A DNA stretch of 64,000 nt. It comes from Nocardioides marmorisolisilvae. Lineage in GTDB: Bacteria; Actinomycetota; Actinomycetes; Propionibacteriales; Nocardioidaceae. The stretch lies in NCBI RefSeq assembly GCF_003725775.1, contig NZ_RJSG01000002.1:958400-1022399 (forward strand), given 5' to 3'. A program made the translations under genes and the position numbers. The notes under the pieces are model-generated. The model was not told the origin of the DNA. It saw only the letters and a list, made by a program, of their open reading frames with translations, and made no database searches. This document shows, in pieces, positions 16,594 to 23,856 of this stretch (positions are counted from its first letter, which is position 1; each line of letters starts with the position of its first letter).

Positions 16594-17010
16594 TCAGAGA
16601 ACGGCGCCGTCGTCCCAGCCGGCGTCCGGATCCTTCGGGCCGCTCATCGTCGCCACCAGGTAGCCGAAGCCACCGACGAACCAGGCGAGGAACAGCAGGC
16701 TCAGCATGGACGGTAGCGAGAGGTTCACCATGATGCAGAGCAGGACGATCGCGGGCACGCCGAACAGGCCGAACCAGGCCAGGGCGCGCAGGCCGTGCGG
16801 GCGCTGCAGCGGGGGAGGCGGCGGCGGGACGTAGCCGTCTTCGGCGTCCTCGTACGCGAGCTCGGGAGGCAGCTCGACCACGTGCTCCTCGACCGGTGCG
16901 ACGTAGGCAGCCTCCTCGGGGAACTCAGGTCGCTCGCCGTAGGAGTCGACGAAGGCCTGCCAGTCCGCGTCCTCGCGGGCCCGGCGGGCCTCCTCCTCGC
17001 GCGAGCTCAT
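16594..17010 (-). CDS. Small membrane protein of unknown function
   Basis: 138 residues from the ATG at 17010, which overlaps the stop of the upstream hydrolase gene (ATGA). The N-terminal 65 residues are acidic and low in complexity, ending in a run of prolines (VPPPPPPLQRP). Two membrane helices follow (ALAWFGLFGVPAIVLLCIM and MLSLLFLAWFVGGFGYLVATM) with a short loop between. The C-terminus is polar. I do not recognise the family. Coupling to the hydrolase suggests a shared membrane-related job. Confidence 0.75.
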   Translation of the reverse strand: MSSREEEARRAREDADWQAFVDSYGERPEFPEEAAYVAPVEEHVVELPPELAYEDAEDGYVPPPPPPLQRPHGLRALAWFGLFGVPAIVLLCIMVNLSLPSMLSLLFLAWFVGGFGYLVATMSGPKDPDAGWDDGAVL

Positions 17011-17792
17011 CCGGTCACCTTGCGGATGAACTCCGCGGACTCGGAGAAGATCTGCTCGGCGTCGTTGTCCAGCGTGGCCACGTGGTAGCTCTCGGTGAGC
17101 ACCCGCTCCGAGGCGTCGGTCGAGGAGATCGACGACAGGATGATCCGGGCCGACGACGGGTCGACGACGTGGTCGTCGGCCGAGCGGAACAGCAGTACCG
17201 GTGCCGTCACCTTGGGCAGGTCGGCACGGATCTGCTTCCACGCCTCGAGCATCGAGGCCAGCGGCTTGAGCGGCGTCTTCGGGTAGGCGTGCTCGACCAC
17301 GCCCTCCTTCTTGATGTCGTTGCCGATCGCCGGGAACGCCTTCACCAGGTGCTTCATCACCGGGAGCAGGAGCAGCTGCTTGTTCGTGCTGGCCACTGCC
17401 GGGTTCACCATGATCAGACCGGCGATCTCCTCGGCGCGCCGCTCGGCCAGGGTCAGCGTCAAGCAGCCACCCATCGAGAGGCCGCCGACCACGACGGCGT
17501 CGGTGCGGGCCTTGAGGGTCTCGAACTCGCGCTCGAGGGCGGCGTAGTAGTCGTCGTACCGGGTGGGCACCATGTCCTGCCAGGTGGTGCCGTGACCGGG
17601 CAGGCAGGGCACCGCGACGGCGAAGCCCTGGTCCGCGAGGTAGCGGCCCCACGGCACGATCGAGGCGGGCGAACCGGTGAAGCCGTGGCTGAGCAGGACA
17701 CCGATCCGTCGTCCGTCCGGACCAGGAACTCCGTCGGTGTAGAGGGTCCCGTGAGGCGATGCTGCGTGCGGGGCGTTCGTCACACGAGCCAT
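17007..17792 (-). CDS. Alpha/beta-hydrolase (carboxylesterase/monoacylglycerol lipase type)
   Basis: A 261-residue hydrolase with the nucleophile elbow GLSMGG and the oxyanion-side motif LLSHGFTGSPASI. The catalytic acid is in FRSADDHVVDPSSA, and the late histidine is in ESYHVATLDND. Layout and length fit the carboxylesterase Est30/monoacylglycerol lipase group. The substrate is unknown, but lipid esters are likely given neighbouring plsC and acyl-CoA ligase. It is divergent from plsC with about 80 bp between them, and its stop overlaps the start of the small membrane protein gene. Confidence 0.9.
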   Translation of the reverse strand: MARVTNAPHAASPHGTLYTDGVPGPDGRRIGVLLSHGFTGSPASIVPWGRYLADQGFAVAVPCLPGHGTTWQDMVPTRYDDYYAALEREFETLKARTDAVVVGGLSMGGCLTLTLAERRAEEIAGLIMVNPAVASTNKQLLLLPVMKHLVKAFPAIGNDIKKEGVVEHAYPKTPLKPLASMLEAWKQIRADLPKVTAPVLLFRSADDHVVDPSSARIILSSISSTDASERVLTESYHVATLDNDAEQIFSESAEFIRKVTG

Positions 17793-17873
17793 CGTTTCAC
17801 GCGACCCCAGGACGGGCTAGGGTTCGGGTGTCCCCAGAGGTGGTCCAGCCAAGATCGAGGGAGGTGGCGGGCG

Positions 17874-18650
17874 TTGTTCTACTGGTTCCTGAAGTTCATC
17901 GCGATCGGGCCGTTGCTCAAGATCTTCTTCCGGCCTCAGTCGGAGGGAGTCGAGAACGTCCCGCTGGAGGGCCCGGCGATCCTGGCTAGCAACCACCTCT
18001 CCTACGCCGACTGGCTGTTCATGCCGCTGACGGTTCCGCGCCGGGTCACCTTCGTGGCCAAGGCGGAGTACTTCACCAGCCCCGGCATCAAGGGCTGGCT
18101 GCAGAAGCAGTTCTTCTCCGGGTCCGGCCAGGTGCCGATCGACCGCTCCGGCGCCTCGGCAGCCGAGGGAGCGATCGTGACCGCGAAGCGGCTGCTCGCC
18201 GACGGTGACCTGTTCGGCATCTACCCCGAGGGCACCCGCTCGCACGACGGAAAGCTCTACCGCGGCAAGACCGGCGTCGCCCGGCTCGCCCTGGAGACCG
18301 GCGTCCCGGTGATCCCGGTGGCCGTCGTCGGTACCGACGTGGTGGCGCCTCCGGGCAAGAAGTTCGGCTCGTTCACCCGCCCCGTGGTCCGGTTCGGCAA
18401 GCCGCTCGACTTCGAGCGCTACGAGGGCCTGGAGAACGACCGCTACATCCTGCGCTCGGTCACCGACGAGATCATGTACGAGATCATGCGGCTCTCCGGC
18501 CAGGAGTACGTCGACATGTACGCCACCCGGGCCAAGGACGAGCAGAAGAAGGCTGACGCCGCTGCTCGGGCGGCCGAGCGGGCTGCCGCCGCCGAGGCGG
18601 CCCAGGACACCGACGCAGCGGGCGGTTCTGCCGAGCCGAAGGCTTCCTGA
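17874..18650 (+). CDS. plsC: 1-acyl-glycerol-3-phosphate acyltransferase (PlsC family)
   Basis: 258 residues from a proposed TTG at 17874, with GGGAGG about 9 bp upstream. The protein then begins with a hydrophobic FYWFLKFIAIGPLLKIFF stretch as usual. The acyltransferase box NHLSYADWLFMP and the acceptor motif FGIYPEGTRSHDGKLY are intact, so it should transfer acyl chains to lysophosphatidate in the membrane. The C-terminal 45 residues are an Ala/Glu/Lys helix typical of actinobacterial homologs. A GTG at 17864 is out of frame. Four bases separate its stop from the MacS-like kinase gene. Confidence 0.9.
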   Translation: MFYWFLKFIAIGPLLKIFFRPQSEGVENVPLEGPAILASNHLSYADWLFMPLTVPRRVTFVAKAEYFTSPGIKGWLQKQFFSGSGQVPIDRSGASAAEGAIVTAKRLLADGDLFGIYPEGTRSHDGKLYRGKTGVARLALETGVPVIPVAVVGTDVVAPPGKKFGSFTRPVVRFGKPLDFERYEGLENDRYILRSVTDEIMYEIMRLSGQEYVDMYATRAKDEQKKADAAARAAERAAAAEAAQDTDAAGGSAEPKAS

Positions 18651-18653
18651 GCG

Positions 18654-19778
18654 GTGTCCGAGGCGGCCGGCACGGCCGTGGTCAGCACGCTGCTGCGTGC
18701 GCTGGCCGTGCTCCGGTTCGTGGTCCTCGCCAACACCGTCGTGCTTTATGCACAGCACCACGGCCGCTACCCGCACGCGACGGCCGGTGCCTGGATCCTC
18801 GGGGCGATCGGCATCTGGACCGTGGTCGCGGTCAAGGCGTACGACGTCCCGCGCCTGCGGCGCTGGCCGCTGCTGCTGACCGACCTCGCCGTCGCCGCCG
18901 GGGCGATCGCGGTGACGCCGTACGTCAAGGGTGACCACTTCACCGGGACCCTGCCGGGGTTCTGGGTGATGGGCCCGTTGCTGGCCCTCGCGGTCTGCTG
19001 GAAGCTGCCCGGCGGTCTGGTGGGCGCGCTGGTCGTCAGCGGTTTCGACCTGGGGACCCGGGGTGAGTTCGACCAGTCGCGGTGGCGCGACGTGTTCCTG
19101 CTCCTGCTCGGCGGCGTCGTGGTCGGGTTCGTCTCCGGGCTGCTCGAGCGGATGGCTGTTGAGCGTGATCGCGCCGAGCGGTCCGCAGCGGCGGCGGAGG
19201 AACGCCAGCGGCTCGGACGGGTCGTCCACGACGGGGTGCTCCAGGTGCTCGCCCTCGTTCAGCGCCGTGGAGCCGAGATCGGAGGGGAGACCGCCGAGCT
19301 CGGCCGGCTGGCCGGCGAGCAGGAGGTCGCGCTCCGGGCGTACGTGCAGAGCACCGTCCCCGTCGCCGATGCCCTGGACCCCGCGGTCCGGGTCGACCTC
19401 GGAGCGGCGCTCTCCGCCCTGTCCACGACGTCGGTCAGCGTCGCCGTACCGGGCACCCGGGTGGAGCTCGGCGCTCACGCCGGTGCCGAGGTGACCGCTG
19501 CCGTCGCGGCGTGCCTGTCCAACGTCCGGCACCACGTCGGGGCGGGCGCACCCGCCTGGGTGCTGCTCGAGGACCTCGGCGACCGCGTGGTCGTCTCGGT
19601 GCGCGACCAGGGCCCCGGCATCCCGGCGGGCCGTCTCGAGCAGGCCTCGGCCGAGGGCCGGATGGGCGTCTCCGGTTCGATCCGCGGTCGCATCGAGTCG
19701 CTCGGGGGCTCCGCCGAGCTGGCCTCGCTGCCGTCGGGCACCGAGTGGGAGCTCACCGTCCCGAAGGACCGTCCGTGA
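18654..19778 (+). CDS. macS: MacS-like membrane sensor histidine kinase
   Basis: A 374-residue kinase. Five or six hydrophobic segments fill residues 1-165. The phosphoacceptor region is RLGRVVHDGVLQVLALVQRR, and the ATPase domain ends with SVRDQGPGIPAGRLEQ and GVSGSIRGRIESLGG. Organisation and neighbourhood fit the MacRS system of Streptomyces, linked there to development and membrane stress. The GTG at 18654 follows plsC by three bases. It overlaps the next gene by four bases. Signal and regulon in this organism are unknown. Confidence 0.88.
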   Translation: MSEAAGTAVVSTLLRALAVLRFVVLANTVVLYAQHHGRYPHATAGAWILGAIGIWTVVAVKAYDVPRLRRWPLLLTDLAVAAGAIAVTPYVKGDHFTGTLPGFWVMGPLLALAVCWKLPGGLVGALVVSGFDLGTRGEFDQSRWRDVFLLLLGGVVVGFVSGLLERMAVERDRAERSAAAAEERQRLGRVVHDGVLQVLALVQRRGAEIGGETAELGRLAGEQEVALRAYVQSTVPVADALDPAVRVDLGAALSALSTTSVSVAVPGTRVELGAHAGAEVTAAVAACLSNVRHHVGAGAPAWVLLEDLGDRVVVSVRDQGPGIPAGRLEQASAEGRMGVSGSIRGRIESLGGSAELASLPSGTEWELTVPKDRP

Positions 19779-20290
19779 CGATCCACTCCGAGCACCCGTT
19801 CACCGAGCCGCCCGACCCGGTACGCCGCTTCCGCGGCCGCATCGGGGGTGCCGTGTCGCTCTGGACCTCGGGTGCCGAGTCGGCACGAGCCGGGCTGACG
19901 GTCTCCTCGCTGATGGTCGCCAACGGGGACCCGGCAGCGGTCGTCGGTCTGCTCGACCCGGACTCGGACCTGCACGCCGCGCTCGTCTCGACCGGCCGGG
20001 GCGTCGTCCAGCTGCTGAACGCCGCGGACCGCGAGCTCGCGGACGCTTTCGGCGGAGTCGCGCCCGCACCCGGTGGCGCCTTCCGGATCGGCACCTGGGA
20101 GCAGACCGCAGCCGGACCTGCGCTCCTCGGTCGCACCCGCGCCGAGGTCCGCTACGTCGAGTCGCGGGAGGTCGGCTGGTCGGCGCTCGTGGTCGCCGAG
20201 ATCGAGGCCATCCACCTCGAGGCGGACTCGCGCCCGCTCGAGCACCGACGCGGCCGCTACCTGCACCCCCGGAGCGGTGACGGTCGGTAA
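19775..20290 (+). CDS. Flavin reductase-like domain protein between macS and macR
   Basis: 171 residues from the GTG at 19775, overlapping the kinase stop (GTGA). It has the look of the flavin-reductase/FMN-binding split barrel: RFRGRIGGAVSLWTSG, then GLTVSSLMVANGDPAAVVGLLDPDSDLH, then a strand-rich second half ending RYLHPRSGDGR. Such proteins bind FMN and may act as reductases or redox sensors. Placement between kinase and regulator genes suggests an accessory sensing role, which is inference. Conserved flavin contacts cannot be verified by eye. Confidence 0.72.
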   Translation: MTIHSEHPFTEPPDPVRRFRGRIGGAVSLWTSGAESARAGLTVSSLMVANGDPAAVVGLLDPDSDLHAALVSTGRGVVQLLNAADRELADAFGGVAPAPGGAFRIGTWEQTAAGPALLGRTRAEVRYVESREVGWSALVVAEIEAIHLEADSRPLEHRRGRYLHPRSGDGR

Positions 20291-20293
20291 GGT
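20288..20293 (+). promoter_or_regulatory. -10 box of a leaderless macR transcript
   Basis: TAAGGT lies 6 nt before the ATG at 20300. It overlaps the stop codon of the upstream gene and gives the regulator its own promoter. Confidence 0.5.
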
Positions 20294-20299
20294 CGCCGC

Positions 20300-20998
20300 A
20301 TGAGCGCAGCGGACGCCGGAGAACGCCCGGAAGAACGCTCCGAGATCCGGGTGATGGTCGTCGACGACCACCCGATGTGGCGCGAGGGCGTCGAGCGCGA
20401 CCTTGCCGAGGCCGGCTTCACCGTGGTGGCCAGCGCCGGAACCGGAGCGGACGCGCTGGCCCGGTTCCCCGCGAGCCGGCCGAACGTGGTGGTGCTCGAC
20501 CTGCAGATCCCCGAGCCGAACGGGGTCGCGGTCACCGCGCAGATGGTGCAGCAGGACCCGGCCGTGAAGGTGCTGATCCTCTCCGCCAGCGGCGAGCAGG
20601 CGGACGTGCTCGAGGCGGTCAAGGCCGGCGCGATCGGGTACCTGGTGAAGTCGGCGTCGAAGGCCGAGCTGATCGACGCGGTGGCGCGGACCGCGGTCGG
20701 GGACGCGGTCTTCACCCCGGGCCTGGCGGCCCTGGTGCTGGGGGAGTACCGCCGGCTGAACGACGAGCCCGAGCCGGCCCGCGAGGAGTCCCAGCTGACC
20801 GAGCGCGAGACCGAGGTGCTGCGGCTGGTCGCCAAGGGCTTGTCGTACAAGGACATCGCCGAGCGGCTGTTCATCTCCCACCGGACCGTGCAGAACCACG
20901 TGCAGAACACCCTGCGCAAGCTCCAGCTGCACAATCGGGTACACCTGGTCCGTTATGCGATGGAGCAGGGGCTCGACGACGGGACGCCAGAAAGTTGA
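20300..20998 (+). CDS. macR: MacR-like LuxR-family response regulator
   Basis: A 232-residue regulator. The receiver domain starts at IRVMVVDDHPMWREGVE, with the phosphoacceptor in VVVLDLQIPEPNGVAV. The LuxR helix-turn-helix is LTERETEVLRLVAKGLSYKDIAERLFISHRTVQNHVQN. It is the cognate partner of the kinase at 18654 by operon position. The MacR palindrome I remember from Streptomyces (TGAGTAC-N2-GTACTCA) is not present in this window, so autoregulation through that site is not supported. Confidence 0.92.
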   Translation: MSAADAGERPEERSEIRVMVVDDHPMWREGVERDLAEAGFTVVASAGTGADALARFPASRPNVVVLDLQIPEPNGVAVTAQMVQQDPAVKVLILSASGEQADVLEAVKAGAIGYLVKSASKAELIDAVARTAVGDAVFTPGLAALVLGEYRRLNDEPEPAREESQLTERETEVLRLVAKGLSYKDIAERLFISHRTVQNHVQNTLRKLQLHNRVHLVRYAMEQGLDDGTPES

Positions 20999-21014
20999 GC
21001 CCGTTCGGTTGAGA

Positions 21015-21029
21015 TCTTCCCCGGGAAGA
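21015..21029. promoter_or_regulatory. Perfect 7-bp inverted repeat upstream of clgR
   Basis: TCTTCCC-C-GGGAAGA lies 51-65 bp before the clgR start. It is well placed to be an operator for ClgR itself or another regulator. It does not match the ClgR sites I know from Streptomyces or Corynebacterium, so the binder is unknown. Confidence 0.4.
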
Positions 21030-21079
21030 ACCGGGGTACCGGTAGCGTTGGGACCAGCAAGACAGAGAGGGGACCGCAG

Positions 21080-21385
21080 ATGGTGCTGTTTCGCCGGCAA
21101 CTCGGTGACGTGCTGCGCAGCGAGCGCATGCGTCGCGGCATGACCCTGCGCGAGCTCTCCTCCGAGGCACGGGTCAGCCTGGGCTACATCTCCGAGATCG
21201 AGCGCGGGCAGAAGGAGGCCTCCTCCGAGCTGCTCGCCTCGCTGTGCGACGCCCTCGAGGTTCCGCTCTCCGAGGTTCTGCGTGAGGTGAGCGACACCGT
21301 CGCCGCCGAGGAGCGGGTGCTCAGCGGGATCCCGGTCGACATCGCGCCCACGCGCGGCGGCGACGTCGTCGCCTCTGCCGCCTGA
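21080..21385 (+). CDS. clgR: ClgR-like XRE-family regulator
   Basis: A 101-residue helix-turn-helix protein closely resembling actinobacterial ClgR: GDVLRSERMRRGMTLRELSSEARVS, then LGYISEIERGQKEASSELL and LCDALEVPLSEVL. ClgR activates Clp protease and other stress genes and is itself degraded by Clp. The C-terminus (GGDVVASAA) ends in two alanines, a typical recognition tag for ClpXP-type turnover. ATG at 21080 has GAGGGG upstream. It is 81 bp after macR and convergent with the metalloprotease gene. Confidence 0.88.
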   Translation: MVLFRRQLGDVLRSERMRRGMTLRELSSEARVSLGYISEIERGQKEASSELLASLCDALEVPLSEVLREVSDTVAAEERVLSGIPVDIAPTRGGDVVASAA

Positions 21386-21389
21386 CGGC

Positions 21390-22259
21390 TCAGACGCAGG
21401 GTCCCTGGCCTGCCAGTCGCAGGCCTTCGCGGTCTCCCGGCCCCAGGGTCGTCCGACCGATGTTGTGCACGTACATCAGCTCCCCGGGGGAGTTCACGTG
21501 CGCGAGCCCGAAGACGTGCCCGAACTCGTGCAGCAGGATCGCCACCTCCTCACCGTGGTCGCCGGCCCGGTCCAGCCGGTCGTACTCGTCGCGGGAGAGC
21601 GCGATCGTTCCCGAGGCCAGGTGCTCGTTGCCGTTGGCACCCTCGATGACGAAGCTGCCGCCCAGCCCCGCGACGTCGTCGGTGAGTGCGGCGATCGCGT
21701 TCCCGTCCTGCCAGGAGACGGCCACCGGGTCGTCGGGCCGGATCGGCGCGGCCTTGAAGTTCCAGTTCGGCGCGTGCCCGCCGAAGGGCCCGACCACGAC
21801 GATGTCCAGACCGGTCGCGCCGCGCATCACCTCGGCGGCCTCCTTCACGAGCTCGACCGCGTTCGACGGACCGTTCGCCGGGTAGACCGCCACCTGCACG
21901 GGTTTGCACGAGCTGTACGTGACGGGGTGGCCGTTGGCCGACTCCAGGAACGCATAGGCGGGGGCCGGGTCGCCGATGCTGAGCAGGGATCGCCCGCCGA
22001 CGATCGCCAGCACGGCTGCCATCGAGACGATCAGTGGTCCCCAAGCCCTGAGCCGGCCCCGGGCAGGATCGGGTGCCGCCTGACGCGGTGCGAGGAGCGC
22101 GGTCCGCGGGTCGTCGGGCACCACGACCTGGGTCATCTCGGCCGCGAACGCGACCGGCTCCCCGCCGAGCCCTCGCTGCCTCAGGTCGCGCAGGATCTTG
22201 GCGTACTCCTCCTGGCTGACGCCGAGCTCGTCGGCGGTCGGGAGGGTGTGCTCGTCCAT
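21390..22259 (-). CDS. Membrane-anchored matrixin-like zinc metalloprotease
   Basis: 289 residues from the ATG at 22259. The N-terminal 75 residues are cytoplasmic and polar. One membrane helix follows (GPLIVSMAAVLAIVGG). The extracytoplasmic domain holds HEFGHVFGLAHV, the HExxHxxGxxH zinc site of metzincins, with a downstream methionine turn in GELMYVHNIG. This predicts a type II membrane protease with its catalytic domain outside. The substrate is unknown. It is convergent with clgR, and a TACTGT box nine bases before the ATG suggests a nearly leaderless transcript. Confidence 0.85.
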   Translation of the reverse strand: MDEHTLPTADELGVSQEEYAKILRDLRQRGLGGEPVAFAAEMTQVVVPDDPRTALLAPRQAAPDPARGRLRAWGPLIVSMAAVLAIVGGRSLLSIGDPAPAYAFLESANGHPVTYSSCKPVQVAVYPANGPSNAVELVKEAAEVMRGATGLDIVVVGPFGGHAPNWNFKAAPIRPDDPVAVSWQDGNAIAALTDDVAGLGGSFVIEGANGNEHLASGTIALSRDEYDRLDRAGDHGEEVAILLHEFGHVFGLAHVNSPGELMYVHNIGRTTLGPGDREGLRLAGQGPCV

Positions 22260-22302
22260 GGCCCGAGAACAGTAAGCGGGCCGGGAGGCCTGGCGCAGGC
22301 GA

Positions 22303-23703
22303 TCAGGCGACGCCGGTGGCGTTCTCCAGCGCGGCCAGCTCGGCATCGAGGTAGGTCAGCAACCGCTGCAGGTGCGGCACCGTACGTCGGCACCCGGTGA
22401 GCCCGAAGCACATGTCGTCGGCGTAGCTGTTGCAGGTGATGTTCAGCGCCATGCCCTGCATCGGCACCGAGACCGGGTAGGTGCCGGTCAGCCGGGCTCC
22501 GTTGAGGTACTGGACCGAGCGTGGGCCGGGGACGTTGGAGATGATCAGGTTGAACGGCGGGCGGATGATGCCGTTGAGCCGGAGCATCGGGATCGCCAGG
22601 GACGGCGCCATCCCGAGGGCGCTCATCGCGACGATCTGGTTCGGCGTCATCGACTCCAGCGCTTCCTTGCCGGCCTTCATCGACGCGTTGATCGCCGCCA
22701 GCCGCTCGGCCGGGTCGGCGAGGTCGGTCGCGAGCTTGACCATCACCGACCCGACGGCGTTGCCACCACCGCCGGACTCCGACTCGGCGCTGCGGGACTT
22801 CAGCCCGACCGGCACCATCGAGACGAGCGAGGCATCGGGAAGGCGGTTCAGCTCGAGCAGGTAGTTGCGCACCGCTCCGCCGCACATCGCCAGCACCACG
22901 TCGTTCAGGGTGGTCCGGCTGGCCTTCGAGACGGCCCGGATCCTCTCCAGCGGCCAGTCGTCGGCGGCGAACCGGCGCGAGCCGGTGATGTTGACGTTGA
23001 ACATCGACTTCGGCGCGTAGAACGACAGTGCCGAGGCCTCGTTGCGCACGCCCTTGGTGAGTGTCTTGATCAGCGCGGCCGGCATCCCGGCTGCGTCGGC
23101 GGTCAGGCCCATCGCGGTGCGGAAGGCATCCATCGGCACCTCGGTCAGGGGGGCCTCGGCCTCGCGGACCTTCTTCTTGCGCAGCGCGCGAGCATCGAAC
23201 GGCAACGGCATGTTGCGCCGGTCCTCGTCGGTGGTCAGCACGTTCTGCAGCAGCTTCATCGCCGAGATGCCGTCGACCAGGGCGTGGTGCATCTTCGTGT
23301 AGAGGGCGACCCGGCCGTCGGCGAGGCCCTCGATGATGTGTGCCTCCCACAGCGGCCGCTCGCGGGCCAGCATCTGTCCGTGCAAGCGCGAGACCAGCTC
23401 CAGGAGCTCGCGGATCCGGCCCGGCTCGGGCAGCGCGCTGTGCCGCACGTGGTGCTCCACGTCGAAGTCGGTGTCCTCGGTCCACGACCACCGGCCGAGA
23501 GCCCCGAGGGTGCGCACCGGGCGCTTGAGGAACAGCGGGGCGAACTCCGCGGTGTCCAGGGCTGACTCGTACATCTCCCGCGCGAAGCTCGGCCCCGCGT
23601 CGGCCGGCTTCTCGAACAGCTGGAGGCCGGCGACGTGCATCGGCTGGTTGCGGTTCTCGGCGAGGAGGAACCCGAGCGAGGTCGGGTCGATGGGAGTGGC
23701 CAC
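22303..23703 (-). CDS. Wax ester synthase/diacylglycerol acyltransferase (WS/DGAT)
   Basis: 466 residues from the GTG at 23703 (GAGGA about 8 bp upstream). The enzyme joins acyl-CoA to diacylglycerol or fatty alcohol, making storage triacylglycerol or wax esters. The catalytic motif HHxxxDG is present (KMHHALVDGISAMKLL). The N-terminus begins TSLGFLLAENRNQPMHVAGLQ and a late conserved block reads NLIISNVPGPRSVQYLNG, both typical of the actinobacterial family. It is divergent from an aldehyde dehydrogenase across 153 bp, consistent with linked fatty aldehyde and lipid-storage chemistry. Confidence 0.93.
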   Translation of the reverse strand: MATPIDPTSLGFLLAENRNQPMHVAGLQLFEKPADAGPSFAREMYESALDTAEFAPLFLKRPVRTLGALGRWSWTEDTDFDVEHHVRHSALPEPGRIRELLELVSRLHGQMLARERPLWEAHIIEGLADGRVALYTKMHHALVDGISAMKLLQNVLTTDEDRRNMPLPFDARALRKKKVREAEAPLTEVPMDAFRTAMGLTADAAGMPAALIKTLTKGVRNEASALSFYAPKSMFNVNITGSRRFAADDWPLERIRAVSKASRTTLNDVVLAMCGGAVRNYLLELNRLPDASLVSMVPVGLKSRSAESESGGGGNAVGSVMVKLATDLADPAERLAAINASMKAGKEALESMTPNQIVAMSALGMAPSLAIPMLRLNGIIRPPFNLIISNVPGPRSVQYLNGARLTGTYPVSVPMQGMALNITCNSYADDMCFGLTGCRRTVPHLQRLLTYLDAELAALENATGVA

Positions 23704-23816
23704 GGGCCGATCCTCGCGGTCGGGGCCCTGTTTGTGAAGGACGCACAGCCCGAGCCGACGAATTGGTTCCACGGAACGATGGGACCGGGCGCTCCGCGGA
23801 GTAGGTTGGCCTTCTC

Positions 23817-23837
23817 GGGGCACGTTCGGTGTGCCCC
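23817..23837 (+). other. Hairpin in the leader of the aldehyde dehydrogenase gene
   Basis: GGGGCAC and GTGCCCC pair around a seven-base loop, 20 bp before the ATG at 23857 and just after a TAGGTT box at about 23801. It would sit in the 5' leader. A small GTTCC-AC-GGAAC repeat (23766-23777) lies further upstream. Either may regulate this divergent promoter region. Confidence 0.35.
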
Positions 23838-23856
23838 AAGGAAGTCAGGACGCACC

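Noticed and set aside
17793-20299. MacR palindrome (TGAGTAC-N2-GTACTCA) near the macS/macR genes
   Set aside because: I looked for it upstream of plsC, macS and macR and did not find it; GTACTC strings in the pilin genes are coding and not palindromic.
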